The notes under the pieces: generated by a model
Seen by the model: only the letters and a program-made list of their open reading frames with translations
Told to the model about the DNA's origin: nothing
The model's database searches: none
Position numbers and translations under genes: made by a program
Shown: one piece after another, positions 1-8,536 of the stretch
Layout: each line of letters opens with the position of its first letter
Numbering within the stretch: the stretch's first letter is position 1
Source: Thalassospira sp. MCCC 1A03138
GTDB taxonomy: Bacteria > Pseudomonadota > Alphaproteobacteria > Rhodospirillales > Thalassospiraceae
Assembly: GCF_002115785.1 (NCBI RefSeq)
Contig: NZ_JFJY01000001.1
Location: forward strand, 868,001 to 932,000
Direction of reading: 5' to 3'
DNA length: 64,000 nucleotides

Positions 1-815
1 ACGCGGTAGGCTTCTTCCTGACGGCTGGTTTCCTCGGCATGATGTATTACTTCATTCCGAAACGCGCCGAACGTCCGGTTTATTCCTATCGCCTGTCGAT
101 CATTCACTTCTGGGCGCTGATCTTCCTTTATATCTGGGCTGGTCCGCACCACCTGCACTACACGGCCCTTCCTGACTGGGCGCAGACCCTTGGCATGACC
201 TTCTCGATCATGTTGTGGATGCCGTCCTGGGGCGGGATGATCAACGGCCTGATGACGCTTTCGGGTGCCTGGGACAAACTGCGTACCGACCCTGTCCTGC
301 GCTTCATGGTTGCTGCCGTCGGTTTCTATGGCATGTCGACCTTCGAAGGCCCGGTCATGTCGATCAAGGCAGTCAACGGCCTGTCGCATTATACCGACTG
401 GACCATCGGACATGTTCATTCCGGCGCGCTTGGCTGGGTGGCTTTCGTTTCCTTCGGTGCGATCTATCACCTGATCCCGGTTCTGTGGCATCGTGAACGC
501 CTGTATTCGATGCGTCTGGTTGCCTATCACTTCTGGCTGGGTACCATCGGTATCGTTCTTTACATCACGTCGATGTGGGTTTCGGGGATCATGCAGGGCC
601 TGATGTGGCGTGCCTACGACGATCTTGGCTTCCTGCAGTATTCCTTCATCGAAACCGTTGAAGCAATGCACCCCTACTACATCATTCGTGCAACCGGTGG
701 CCTGCTCTTCCTGCTCGGATCGCTGATCATGGTCTGGAACGTCTACAAGACGATCAAGGGTGATCTGCGTCGCGAAGCACCGATCGGCACACCTGCTACC
801 GTAGCAGCCGAATAA
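1..815 (+). CDS. ccoN: cbb3-type cytochrome c oxidase subunit I, C-terminal part
   Basis: Partial gene: the reading frame is open from base 3 and enters from the left edge, leaving about 270 C-terminal residues of a subunit usually near 480. CcoN is the catalytic subunit of the high-affinity terminal oxidase in the inner membrane; it reduces oxygen at a haem b3-CuB centre. The fragment is a run of hydrophobic helices. It carries the GPHHLH motif (about bases 141-158), whose His pair is the usual CuB ligand pair, and the later GHVHSG motif (about bases 408-425), whose HxH supplies ligands of the two b haems. The stop is 14 bases before ccoO, so it is the first gene of the ccoNOQP operon. Its promoter lies outside the window, so an FNR box cannot be checked. 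Confidence 0.97.
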   Translation, partial: AVGFFLTAGFLGMMYYFIPKRAERPVYSYRLSIIHFWALIFLYIWAGPHHLHYTALPDWAQTLGMTFSIMLWMPSWGGMINGLMTLSGAWDKLRTDPVLRFMVAAVGFYGMSTFEGPVMSIKAVNGLSHYTDWTIGHVHSGALGWVAFVSFGAIYHLIPVLWHRERLYSMRLVAYHFWLGTIGIVLYITSMWVSGIMQGLMWRAYDDLGFLQYSFIETVEAMHPYYIIRATGGLLFLLGSLIMVWNVYKTIKGDLRREAPIGTPATVAAE

Positions 816-829
816 GGGGGATGTGAAAA

Positions 830-1558
830 ATGCTTCTGAAAAAACACCACATTGTTGAGAAGAACGTCTTTGTTCTCATCCTCGGGATTTTCCTGACCAT
901 CATCATCGGTGGTATTGTCGAAATCGTGCCGTTGTTCACGATGGAACAGACCATCGAGAAGGTTGAAGGGGTCCGTCCCTATTCACCGCTCGAACAGGCG
1001 GGTCGCAACATCTATCTCCGCGAAGGGTGCTATAACTGCCATTCCCAGCAGATCCGTCCGTTCCGTGACGAGGTCGAACGTTATGGCCATTACAGCCTTG
1101 CCGCGGAATCGATGTATGACCATCCGTTCCAGTGGGGATCGAAACGTACCGGACCGGATCTTGCCCGCGTTGGTGCCAAATATTCCAACGACTGGCATGT
1201 TGCCCACCTGAAAGATCCGCGCTCTGTCGTGCCGGAATCGATCATGCCGGGCTATCCGTTCCTGGCGGAACGCGAATTGAAGTTCGATGACGCCCAGGCC
1301 CATCTTGAGACGCTTAAAATGGTTGGTGTTCCTTATACCGACGAGCAGATCGAGAATGCCAAGGCCGACCTGTATCTGCAGGCGATGGCGGACGAGGATT
1401 ACGATGAACTCCTTGCACGTTATCCGAATGCGGCAACCGGTGACTTTGACGGAAACCCCGCGAAACTGACCGAAATGGATGCACTGGTCGCGTATCTGCA
1501 GGTCCTGGGTCGCATGGTCGATTTCACCACCTACAACCCGCAACTGAACCTGCGCTAA
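830..1558 (+). CDS. ccoO: cbb3-type cytochrome c oxidase subunit II (mono-haem)
   Basis: Membrane-anchored c-type cytochrome that passes electrons within the cbb3 oxidase to CcoN. The 242-residue protein has one N-terminal membrane helix (about residues 12-36) and then a periplasmic domain with a single haem-binding motif, CYNCH, at residues 67-71. The QQIRPF stretch just after the motif is typical of CcoO. The start follows a GGGGGATGTG ribosome site and sits 14 bases after ccoN. Length and motif position match the family. Haem attachment should need the Ccm system, two genes of which lie at the right end of this window. Confidence 0.97.
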   Translation: MLLKKHHIVEKNVFVLILGIFLTIIIGGIVEIVPLFTMEQTIEKVEGVRPYSPLEQAGRNIYLREGCYNCHSQQIRPFRDEVERYGHYSLAAESMYDHPFQWGSKRTGPDLARVGAKYSNDWHVAHLKDPRSVVPESIMPGYPFLAERELKFDDAQAHLETLKMVGVPYTDEQIENAKADLYLQAMADEDYDELLARYPNAATGDFDGNPAKLTEMDALVAYLQVLGRMVDFTTYNPQLNLR

Positions 1559-1574
1559 GGCGAAGGGGAACGTC

Positions 1575-1736
1575 ATGGAATTCTTTACGCAACTCGCTGA
1601 CTTTTTCCGACCCTTGTGGGGTCTGTGGCTAATGCTGCTTTTCGGGGCGATCATTGCCTGGGTCATGTGGCCCAGCAAAAAGCGCCGGAAAGACATGGAA
1701 GAGCATGCCCGGATTCCGCTTCGGGATGAGGAATAG
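1575..1736 (+). CDS. ccoQ: cbb3-type cytochrome c oxidase subunit CcoQ
   Basis: Small gene of 53 codons between ccoO and ccoP. The protein starts MEFFTQLADFFRPLWGLW, has one membrane helix (about residues 14-31), and ends in a charged cytoplasmic tail with KKRRKDMEEH. This is the standard form of CcoQ, a small subunit that helps stabilise the cbb3 complex. The start is preceded by GAAGGGGAACGTC. The stop lies 15 bases before ccoP. Assignment rests on position, size and topology, because CcoQ sequences vary widely. Confidence 0.9.
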   Translation: MEFFTQLADFFRPLWGLWLMLLFGAIIAWVMWPSKKRRKDMEEHARIPLRDEE

Positions 1737-1751
1737 GGGGAGAACCGAGCT

Positions 1752-2624
1752 ATGTCGACACATGTCGAAAAAGACCAGGTTTCGGGCCACGAAACCACCG
1801 GTCATGAATGGGATGGCATCAAAGAGCTGAATACACCGCTGCCGTCCTGGTGGGTCTATGTTTTCTGGGCCACGATCGTCTGGTCGGTCGGCTATTGGGT
1901 GGTTTATCCGTCCTGGCCGACGGCAACGAGCTACCTTACCGGTATGTTCGAAACCACCAACCGGACCCAACTGCATGAAACCATGGCCAATGTTGCCGCC
2001 GAACGCGCACCGTATATGGAGCGTCTGGCAGCACTGGATCTGGATGAAATCGTTAATGACAGCGAATTGCTGAACTTCTCGATGGCAGGTGGCAAGGCCG
2101 TGTTCGCAGAAAACTGCGCACCGTGTCATGGCACGGGCGGTTCGGGCAACCCGGGCTTCCCATCCCTTCAGGACGATGACTGGCTGTGGGGTGGTTCGCT
2201 TGAAACCATCAATGAAACGCTGCATGTCGGTGTCCGCTGGGATGCCAATGACGATACGCGTTTCAACGATATGCCTGCCTTTGGTCGTGACGAGATACTG
2301 GAACGCGAAGGCATCAATGATGTTGTTCAGTATGTCCTGTCCTTTACCGGACGCGAAACCGACAAGGCCGCAGCAACCCGCGGCATGGAAGTCTTCGCCG
2401 ATAACTGCGCATCCTGCCATGGCGAAGACGCCAAGGGTGTTCAGGAATTGGGGGCACCGAACCTGACGGATGCGATCTGGCTGTATGGTGGCGATGCCGC
2501 AACCATTACCGAAACCGTGACCAATTCGCGTGGTGGCGTCATGCCGGCATGGGGTGGTCGTCTTGACGAAGAAACCATCAAGATGCTGACGGTTTATGTC
2601 CACTCGCTTGGTGGCGGTCAGTAA
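1752..2624 (+). CDS. ccoP: cbb3-type cytochrome c oxidase subunit III (di-haem)
   Basis: Di-haem c-type cytochrome subunit that receives electrons from soluble or membrane cytochrome c and passes them to CcoO. The 290-residue protein has a membrane helix at about residues 32-52, a linker, and two cytochrome c domains with CAPCH at 122-126 and CASCH at 219-223. Each domain has a downstream Met in an MPAFG or MPAWG motif that can be the sixth haem ligand. It is the last gene of ccoNOQP, and a terminator-like hairpin follows 16 bases after the stop. Confidence 0.97.
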   Translation: MSTHVEKDQVSGHETTGHEWDGIKELNTPLPSWWVYVFWATIVWSVGYWVVYPSWPTATSYLTGMFETTNRTQLHETMANVAAERAPYMERLAALDLDEIVNDSELLNFSMAGGKAVFAENCAPCHGTGGSGNPGFPSLQDDDWLWGGSLETINETLHVGVRWDANDDTRFNDMPAFGRDEILEREGINDVVQYVLSFTGRETDKAAATRGMEVFADNCASCHGEDAKGVQELGAPNLTDAIWLYGGDAATITETVTNSRGGVMPAWGGRLDEETIKMLTVYVHSLGGGQ

Positions 2625-2640
2625 CCTTTAAAATCTTCTG

Positions 2641-2712
2641 CCCGCCGCACCTTTATACACTGTGATCTGATCAAAAATTGATTTGTGTCATGGTGGGGTG
2701 CGGCGGGTTTTT
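2641..2712 (+). terminator. Terminator-like hairpin after ccoP, long loop
   Basis: CCCGCCGCACC (2641-2651) pairs perfectly with GGTGCGGCGGG (2697-2707) and is followed by TTTTT. The stem fits an intrinsic terminator, but the loop is 45 bases, much longer than usual. The loop has internal pairing (ATCA with TGAT) and contains TTGATTTGTGTCAT, a partial match to an FNR box. The ccoG operon may therefore be transcribed separately. Confidence 0.65.
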
Positions 2713-2749
2713 CGTATGTTGGCACTGCAATTTGAATAATCCTAATCCG

Positions 2750-2772
2750 ACATGGCATGCCGCATGCCATGT
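2750..2772. promoter_or_regulatory. 23-bp perfect inverted repeat upstream of ccoG
   Basis: ACATGGCATGC (2750-2760) and GCATGCCATGT (2762-2772) are perfect inverted copies separated by a single C. The site lies about 85 bases before the preferred ccoG start. It could be an operator for a dimeric regulator or the stem of a leader hairpin. It does not resemble an FNR box. Confidence 0.5.
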
Positions 2773-2855
2773 TGTGCACCATGCAGATAACTGGTGGCCC
2801 CAAAGCCACAAGAGAGCAGTTATCGGCGATGCGGCCCAACAGTCAGGTAGCGACA

Positions 2856-4352
2856 ATGGCCATGCCCCATTTGCAACAGCCCGATCCCGCACATCCGATC
2901 CCGCAAAACGATACACTGCCGGAAGATGACCGCGACCAGCCACTCTATAAAACCCGCGACAAGGTCTATCCGAAACGGGTCTCGGGCCGTTTCCGTAACC
3001 TGAAATGGTTTGCGCTGGTCACTCTGCTTGCCATTTACTGGATTGTTCCCTGGCTGCGCTGGGACCGCGGACCTTCGGCACCGGACCAGGCCGTGCTGAT
3101 CGACATGGATCTTGGCCGCGCCTATTTCTTCTTTATCGAGATCTGGCCGCAGGAAGTCTATTACATCACCGGCCTTCTGATCCTTGCCGCGATCGGTCTG
3201 TTTCTGGCAACGTCGCTGTTTGGCCGCATCTGGTGCGGTTATGGCTGTCCGCAAACGGTGTGGACCGATCTTTTCATGCTGGTCGAACGTCATATCCAGG
3301 GGGATCGCAATGCGCGCATGCGTCTGGACAAATCGCCCTGGACATTCGAAAAAATCTGGAAAATCGGCGCAACCCATCTTTCATGGCTGGTGATTGCCGC
3401 GGCAACCGGCGGTGCGTTTGTGCTTTATTTCCACGATGCGCCGACGGTCATGGTCGATATCTTTACCGGTGATGCGTCACTGGGTGTTTATGTCACCATC
3501 GCGTTCCTGACTTTTTCGACCTATCTGCTGGCCGGGTGGGCGCGCGAACAGGTTTGCACCTATATGTGCCCATGGCCGCGTTTCCAGTCGGCGATGCTTG
3601 ATGACGAGTCGATGATCGTCACCTATGAAGGCTGGCGCGGCGAACCGCGTGGTCCGATCAAGCGCAAGAACCTTGTGCGCGGCGAAGTCCCGGAAGTTGG
3701 CCACTGCATTGATTGCTATGCCTGCTTTAACGTCTGCCCGACAGGGATCGATATCCGTGACGGATTGCAGATGGAATGCATCGGCTGTGGCCTGTGTATC
3801 GATGCCTGCAACGAAATGATGGACAAGGTCGGCTTCCCGCGTGATCTGGTCCGGTTTGATTCGGTGCAAAACAGCCAGTTGCGCGCGCATGGCAAGGCGA
3901 CCAAAATCCGCATCGTCCGGCCGCGTACCGTTTTCTATTCGATCATCGTGATGCTGGTCGCAGGCGTGATGGCCTTTGGCCTGTTCAATCGCTCGACGCT
4001 TGAAGTCAACGTTTTGCGGGATCGCAACCCGATATTCGTCCGACTGTCCGATGGTGATGTCCGAAATGGCTACACCTTAAAGGTCCTGAACAAGGAACAG
4101 GCTGCCAAAACCTATATCCTTACAATCGAAGGACTTGATGCCACCGATTTTCAGGTTATCGGTCTGACACCTAACCAAGATGGCACATTCAGCCTGGATG
4201 TTGCCCCGGACCGCGTTGGCAGTTTCCGTGTCTTTGTTGCGGCCGATCCAGAAGCACTGGACGGCGAAGCCACACCGTTCGAGTTCAGCGTGACCGATCC
4301 AAAGGACAATATTCGCGAAACTTATGATACCGTATTTGCCGGTCCGAAATAA
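2856..4352 (+). CDS. ccoG: Cytochrome c oxidase accessory protein CcoG (polyferredoxin)
   Basis: Membrane iron-sulfur protein needed for copper handling and assembly of the cbb3 oxidase; family members are described as Cu(II) reductases. I prefer the ATG at 2856 (498 residues). The frame is open back to 2757, but the extra 33 residues are unlike the family and cover the palindrome region. Membrane helices flank GRIWCGYGCPQ and CTYMCPW, followed by a ferredoxin-like region with CIDCYACFNVCP and CIGCGLCIDAC. The C-terminal part is an immunoglobulin-like periplasmic domain after the last helix. It is the first gene of ccoG-fixH-ccoI-ccoS. Confidence 0.95.
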   Translation: MAMPHLQQPDPAHPIPQNDTLPEDDRDQPLYKTRDKVYPKRVSGRFRNLKWFALVTLLAIYWIVPWLRWDRGPSAPDQAVLIDMDLGRAYFFFIEIWPQEVYYITGLLILAAIGLFLATSLFGRIWCGYGCPQTVWTDLFMLVERHIQGDRNARMRLDKSPWTFEKIWKIGATHLSWLVIAAATGGAFVLYFHDAPTVMVDIFTGDASLGVYVTIAFLTFSTYLLAGWAREQVCTYMCPWPRFQSAMLDDESMIVTYEGWRGEPRGPIKRKNLVRGEVPEVGHCIDCYACFNVCPTGIDIRDGLQMECIGCGLCIDACNEMMDKVGFPRDLVRFDSVQNSQLRAHGKATKIRIVRPRTVFYSIIVMLVAGVMAFGLFNRSTLEVNVLRDRNPIFVRLSDGDVRNGYTLKVLNKEQAAKTYILTIEGLDATDFQVIGLTPNQDGTFSLDVAPDRVGSFRVFVAADPEALDGEATPFEFSVTDPKDNIRETYDTVFAGPK

Positions 4353-4411
4353 CCGACACCCGCCTGACGATCCGGCCACCGACCCTATTGCGCCGGACAG
4401 GAGATAGAAAG

Positions 4412-4930
4412 ATGACGACCCAGACCACAACCTCACCATCCTCTGTTGCGGGTCCGCGCAAATCGGATCGTCTGATCCCGTGGTACTTTGTTGGCGGTTT
4501 TGCGATCATGCTGATCGCCAACATCTCGCTGATCACGTTTTCAATGACAAGCTGGAACGGACTTGTCACCAAACACGCCTTCGAAGAAGGCAACAATTAT
4601 AACGCCGCAATGTCGGGCGCGCAGCGTCAGGCCGAACTGGGATGGCGCAGCAAACTGTCGGTCGAGGGTCTGATCAATCAGTCTGCGACGGTTACTGTCC
4701 TGTTCCGGGATCGCGATTCCCAACCGATAAGCGGTGCCAAAATGGAAATCGTTTTGCGGCGTTCGGACCGTGACGATCTTGACCAGACCGTGCGAATGGC
4801 GGAAATCGCGCCCGGGGAATATCGGGCAAGTGCCGCGTTCCCGGTTTATGGCCGTTGGGAAATCCGGACCATCGCGCGCGCCCTTGGTGATGATTATCAG
4901 ACTGTCGAGACCGTTGTCGTAAAACCATGA
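4412..4930 (+). CDS. fixH: FixH/CcoH family protein
   Basis: Small membrane-anchored protein required for cbb3 oxidase assembly or stability. The start at 4412 follows GGAGATAGAAAG and gives 172 residues; an upstream TTG in frame (4388) is unlikely. There is one N-terminal membrane helix (about residues 30-52), then a motif region (GLVTKHAFEEGNNYN) and a beta-rich periplasmic domain ending in TVVVKP. The gene overlaps ccoI by four bases (ATGA), which suggests translational coupling. The family is known from fixGHIS and ccoGHIS operons, and this position is the usual one. Confidence 0.93.
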   Translation: MTTQTTTSPSSVAGPRKSDRLIPWYFVGGFAIMLIANISLITFSMTSWNGLVTKHAFEEGNNYNAAMSGAQRQAELGWRSKLSVEGLINQSATVTVLFRDRDSQPISGAKMEIVLRRSDRDDLDQTVRMAEIAPGEYRASAAFPVYGRWEIRTIARALGDDYQTVETVVVKP

Positions 4931-7359
4931 CCCCCCAAACCACCTGCCGCCATTGTGGAGATCCGGTGACCTCGATGTCACCGGTCGGGCCTGATTTTTG
5001 CTGTCGGGGATGTGCAGGTGCGTTTGAACTTCTGGGCGATCTGGGTCTTAAATCCTATTACAGCCGCCGAAGCATCGATCCCAAAGCCCGGCCATTGCGC
5101 CCCGATAGCGATGAAATCGCTGCGGTTAATTTCACCGATCTTGTCAGCACCGACGACGAAGGCGTTCATCATCTTAACCTGATGGTGGATGGCATACATT
5201 GTGCGGCCTGTGTCTGGCTGATCGAAACCCTGCTGCAAAAAAATCCGTCTGTCCTGCATGCGCGCGTCAATATGACCACCCGCCGGTTACGGCTGACATG
5301 GAACGGTGACATTGCCGATGTGGATGAACTGGTTAAACCGGTTCTGCAGATGGGATACCGGCTGATCCCGTTCGATCCCGCAGCGCTAGAACAGGCAACA
5401 CAGGCCCGCAACAGCGAATTGCTGCGCTGTCTGGCGGTTGCCGGATTTGCCGCGGGCAACGTCATGCTGCTGTCGGTTTCTGTCTGGGCCGGATATTTTC
5501 AGGGAATGGGCGGGGCAACCCGCGATCTTTTCCATTGGATATCGGCCCTGATTGCCCTTCCGGCAGCCGTCTATGCCGGAATGCCGTTTTACCGCTCCGC
5601 ATGGGGTGCCATCCGCAATCGCCGGGTCAATATGGATGTGCCGATCAGCCTGGGGGTCATTCTTGCCCTTGGCATGAGTCTGGCTGAAACCATGCGCGGC
5701 GGCCCCCATGCCTATTTCGATTCTGCCATAACGCTTTTGTTTTTCCTGCTGGTTGGCCGATATCTTGACAGCCGCGCCCGTGGTCAGGCCCGATCAGCCG
5801 CCGAACATCTGCTATCGCTGAATGCGCGCTCGGTCACGGTTCTGGGTGACGATGGCACCCGCCGACTGATCGCACCGGACAAGGCCAAACCGGGCATGAT
5901 CGTTCTGGTGGCAGCGGGGGAGCGGATCGGCATTGATGGTGAAATCCTTGATGGTCAATCGGATATCGATACCAGCCTGATCACGGGGGAAAGCATCCCG
6001 AACACCGCCAAACCAGGCACAACCGTTTTCGCCGGAACAACCAATATATCGGCTCCGTTGCGCATCCGCGTTACTGCGACCGGTCAAACAACGCTTCTGG
6101 CTGAAATTGTACGGTTAATGGAAAACGCCGAACAGGGACGCGCCCGATATGTCGCCCTTGCCGACCGTGTCGCCAAATCCTATGCCCCGGTGGTTCATCT
6201 TCTTTCGGGCACGACATTTCTCGGCTGGTGGCTGATTGGCGGGATTGGCTGGCAGGATGCCCTGATGAATGCGATTGCCGTTCTGATCATCACCTGCCCC
6301 TGTGCCCTTGCCCTTGCCGTGCCGGTTGTTCAGGTGATTGCGACCGGGCGGCTGTTGCGCGCTGGTATCTTGGTCAAATCAGCCACGGCCCTTGAAAGAC
6401 TGACCCGTATTCGCGGTGTCATTTTTGATAAGACCGGCACATTGACCACCGGCAAGCCCGAATTGATCTCCAATCCGGACGATGACACTGCGCTTGAACT
6501 GGCTGCATCCATCGCGGCCAATAGCACCCACCCACTGTCGCGTGCCCTTGTACGGGCCGCCGGAAATGTAACGCCAATCGCCAATGTTTCGGAACATCCC
6601 GGCCAGGGACTATCAGCAGAATTGCCCGCTGGCACGGTCCGATTGGGCAGCCGTGCATTTTGCGGCATTGCGGAAAATGCCGACCTGTCCAGCCACATTG
6701 CGGGCCCCGAAATGTGGTTGCAGGAACCGGGCCGGGCCGCAACCCGTTTTGTTTTCCACGATGCCCCGCGTCATGATGCCGAACAGGTAATTGAAACCCT
6801 GTCTTCGCGTGGTTTTGACATATCGCTGCTATCGGGGGACCGGGCCGTGACGGTTGCCCGGCTTGCGGAAACACTGGGCATTCGCGATTGGAAGGCGCAG
6901 CTTTCACCGGCGGACAAGGCAAACGAAATCGCCCGTCGCGCCGAAAATGGCAAATGTGACCTGATGGTCGGTGACGGTATTAATGATGCGCCGGCCCTTG
7001 CCGCAGCTTATGCATCCATGTCACCGGCAAGTGCAGCCGAAATCAGCCAGAATGTCGCCGATATCGTGTTTCAGGGTGACCGCCTTTCGGCCGTGATCGA
7101 GGCCATCGACGTTGCCAGGAAATCCGACCGGCTTGTCCGGCAGAATTTCACCCTGTCATTTGCCTATAACCTGATCACGATTCCATTGGCGGTATCGGGC
7201 ATGGTCACACCACTGATTGCCGCCATTGCGATGTCTTCATCCTCTTTGATTGTGATTGCCAACGCATTGCGCCTGCGATCTGGAAGAAACAAACAGCGGG
7301 CCGAAGATCCTTCCGCCCTCCCCGTACATGCCCAAGAGGCAGGAGCGCCGTCAGTATGA
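4927..7359 (+). CDS. ccoI: P1B-type copper-transporting ATPase for cbb3 assembly
   Basis: Copper-exporting P-type ATPase that supplies Cu to the cbb3 oxidase from the cytoplasmic side of the inner membrane. The 810-residue protein has an N-terminal cysteine-rich region (CRHC 7-10, CCRGC 25-29) and an HMA metal-binding domain with CAAC at 92-95. It then has the ion-channel motif CPC at 457-459, the phosphorylation motif DKTGTLT from residue 501, an HP motif (STHPLS) and the hinge GDGINDAP at about 682. All catalytic residues are present. The start overlaps fixH by four bases and the end overlaps ccoS by four. The cysteine-rich N-terminus and operon context separate it from general CopA. Confidence 0.97.
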   Translation: MTPQTTCRHCGDPVTSMSPVGPDFCCRGCAGAFELLGDLGLKSYYSRRSIDPKARPLRPDSDEIAAVNFTDLVSTDDEGVHHLNLMVDGIHCAACVWLIETLLQKNPSVLHARVNMTTRRLRLTWNGDIADVDELVKPVLQMGYRLIPFDPAALEQATQARNSELLRCLAVAGFAAGNVMLLSVSVWAGYFQGMGGATRDLFHWISALIALPAAVYAGMPFYRSAWGAIRNRRVNMDVPISLGVILALGMSLAETMRGGPHAYFDSAITLLFFLLVGRYLDSRARGQARSAAEHLLSLNARSVTVLGDDGTRRLIAPDKAKPGMIVLVAAGERIGIDGEILDGQSDIDTSLITGESIPNTAKPGTTVFAGTTNISAPLRIRVTATGQTTLLAEIVRLMENAEQGRARYVALADRVAKSYAPVVHLLSGTTFLGWWLIGGIGWQDALMNAIAVLIITCPCALALAVPVVQVIATGRLLRAGILVKSATALERLTRIRGVIFDKTGTLTTGKPELISNPDDDTALELAASIAANSTHPLSRALVRAAGNVTPIANVSEHPGQGLSAELPAGTVRLGSRAFCGIAENADLSSHIAGPEMWLQEPGRAATRFVFHDAPRHDAEQVIETLSSRGFDISLLSGDRAVTVARLAETLGIRDWKAQLSPADKANEIARRAENGKCDLMVGDGINDAPALAAAYASMSPASAAEISQNVADIVFQGDRLSAVIEAIDVARKSDRLVRQNFTLSFAYNLITIPLAVSGMVTPLIAAIAMSSSSLIVIANALRLRSGRNKQRAEDPSALPVHAQEAGAPSV

Positions 7360-7544
7360 GCAACCTATTACTTCTGATACCAATCGCCCTGTTTCTGGGA
7401 CTTCTCGGATTGGCAGCATTTCTGTGGTCGCTTAAATCAGGACAGTTCGATGACATGGAAGGAGCCGCCAATCGCATCCTTTTTGATGACGATGAACAGC
7501 AACCGCAGGACAGCCATACGAAAAACAACGGAGTCAAACGTTAG
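7356..7544 (+). CDS. ccoS: cbb3-type oxidase assembly protein CcoS
   Basis: A 62-residue protein with one membrane helix (about residues 4-26) containing IPIALFLGLLGLAAFLWSLK, then an acidic cytoplasmic tail with FDDMEGAANRILFDDDE. The SGQFDD motif after the helix is characteristic of CcoS/FixS, which is needed for insertion of haem and copper into the cbb3 oxidase. It overlaps ccoI by ATGA. The family is small and variable at the C-terminus, but the motif and position make the call firm. Confidence 0.95.
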   Translation: MSNLLLLIPIALFLGLLGLAAFLWSLKSGQFDDMEGAANRILFDDDEQQPQDSHTKNNGVKR

Positions 7545-7625
7545 TATCGCTTGAACTGATGCAGTCAGATCGCATAGATTAATTCCAATCTGACATCTTA
7601 AGTACATGTAGCTCCGGAGTTTGCC

Positions 7626-8324
7626 ATGTCTGTCCGTTCCCAGCTTTGTGAGGCCTGCGGAATCAAGGACCTGACCTTCTGCTCTTCTTTGCAGGGCACG
7701 GAGCATGATCGTTTGCGCCAGATGCTGACCCATGTTCAGTTCGACCCGCACAGCACGATTTTTCACGAAGCCGAAGATGCCGATTACGTGTTTAACGTCA
7801 CGTCGGGTTCGGTAAAACTATACAAACTTCTGGGCGACGGCCGCCGCCAGATCACCGGTTTCCTGTTCCCTGGTGATTTCCTTGGTCTGGCGCTGAACAC
7901 CACATACAGCTACACCGCCGAGGCAATCGAGCCGGTAACCGCCTGCCGTTTCCCGCGCGAGAAGCTTGAAAAGCTGTTTGACGAATTCCCGCGTCTTGAA
8001 AAACGCATGCTGGGCATGGCGGTTGACGAACTTGCCGCCGCACAGGATCAGATGCTGCTGTTGGGTCGCAAGACGGCCAAGGAAAAGGTTGCGTCCTTCC
8101 TTTTGATGCTGGCCCGCCGTCAGGAACATCGCGGCGAGGAAAGCGACACGATTCAGGTCCCGATGAGCCGCTCGGACATCGCCGATTACCTTGGCCTGAC
8201 CATTGAAACGGTTTCACGTACCCTGACGCAGCTGCGCAAGGAAGCAACGATCACGCTTAAGGATAATCGCCATATCGAAGCCGTCGGCATTGATATGCTT
8301 GAAGATCTTGCTGAAGGCTTGTGA
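7626..8324 (+). CDS. FNR-type oxygen-responsive transcriptional regulator (Crp/Fnr family)
   Basis: Cytoplasmic regulator of 232 residues with the Crp-type fold: an N-terminal cyclic-nucleotide-like beta barrel, a dimer helix, and a C-terminal helix-turn-helix at about 182-203. Cys8, Cys11 and Cys19 plus Cys107 give the C-x2-C-x7-C plus distant-Cys pattern seen in FNR/FnrN-type proteins that carry an oxygen-labile [4Fe-4S] cluster. The recognition helix contains ETVSR, as in FNR proteins that bind TTGAT-N4-ATCAA. It lies 81 bases after ccoS on the same strand, so it may be co-transcribed and may control the cco genes. I leave the symbol blank because fnr, fnrN, aadR and fixK naming cannot be settled here. 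Confidence 0.93.
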   Translation: MSVRSQLCEACGIKDLTFCSSLQGTEHDRLRQMLTHVQFDPHSTIFHEAEDADYVFNVTSGSVKLYKLLGDGRRQITGFLFPGDFLGLALNTTYSYTAEAIEPVTACRFPREKLEKLFDEFPRLEKRMLGMAVDELAAAQDQMLLLGRKTAKEKVASFLLMLARRQEHRGEESDTIQVPMSRSDIADYLGLTIETVSRTLTQLRKEATITLKDNRHIEAVGIDMLEDLAEGL

Positions 8325-8328
8325 TTGC

Positions 8329-8346
8329 GTTGTGCAATTGCACAAC
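8329..8346. promoter_or_regulatory. 18-bp perfect palindrome after the FNR-type gene
   Basis: GTTGTGCAATTGCACAAC is self-complementary over all 18 bases and begins four bases after the regulator's stop codon. No T-run follows, so it is not a normal terminator. Its lack of a loop favours a protein-binding site. A second imperfect repeat, TTTCGC-GATT-GCGAAA, lies near 8425-8442 before panB. Confidence 0.45.
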
Positions 8347-8536
8347 AAATCCCGAAATGGACAGAATATCCTGCGGCAACAATAGGGAACCCTTCCTGTT
8401 AAAGGCTATTCGACCAAAAGCCTGTTTCGCGATTGCGAAAAAACAGTTCCCGCAAATGGTCATCATATTGTAAACATGACGGCACGCCTGACATAGATCG
8501 GGCAGCCAAATCCGGTAACACCGGGGGAGAAACGTC

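Noticed and set aside
2660-2690. FNR box driving ccoG
   Set aside because: TTGATTTGTGTCAT and neighbouring TGATC sequence match the TTGAT-N4-ATCAA form only in the left half. Too weak to annotate as a site.
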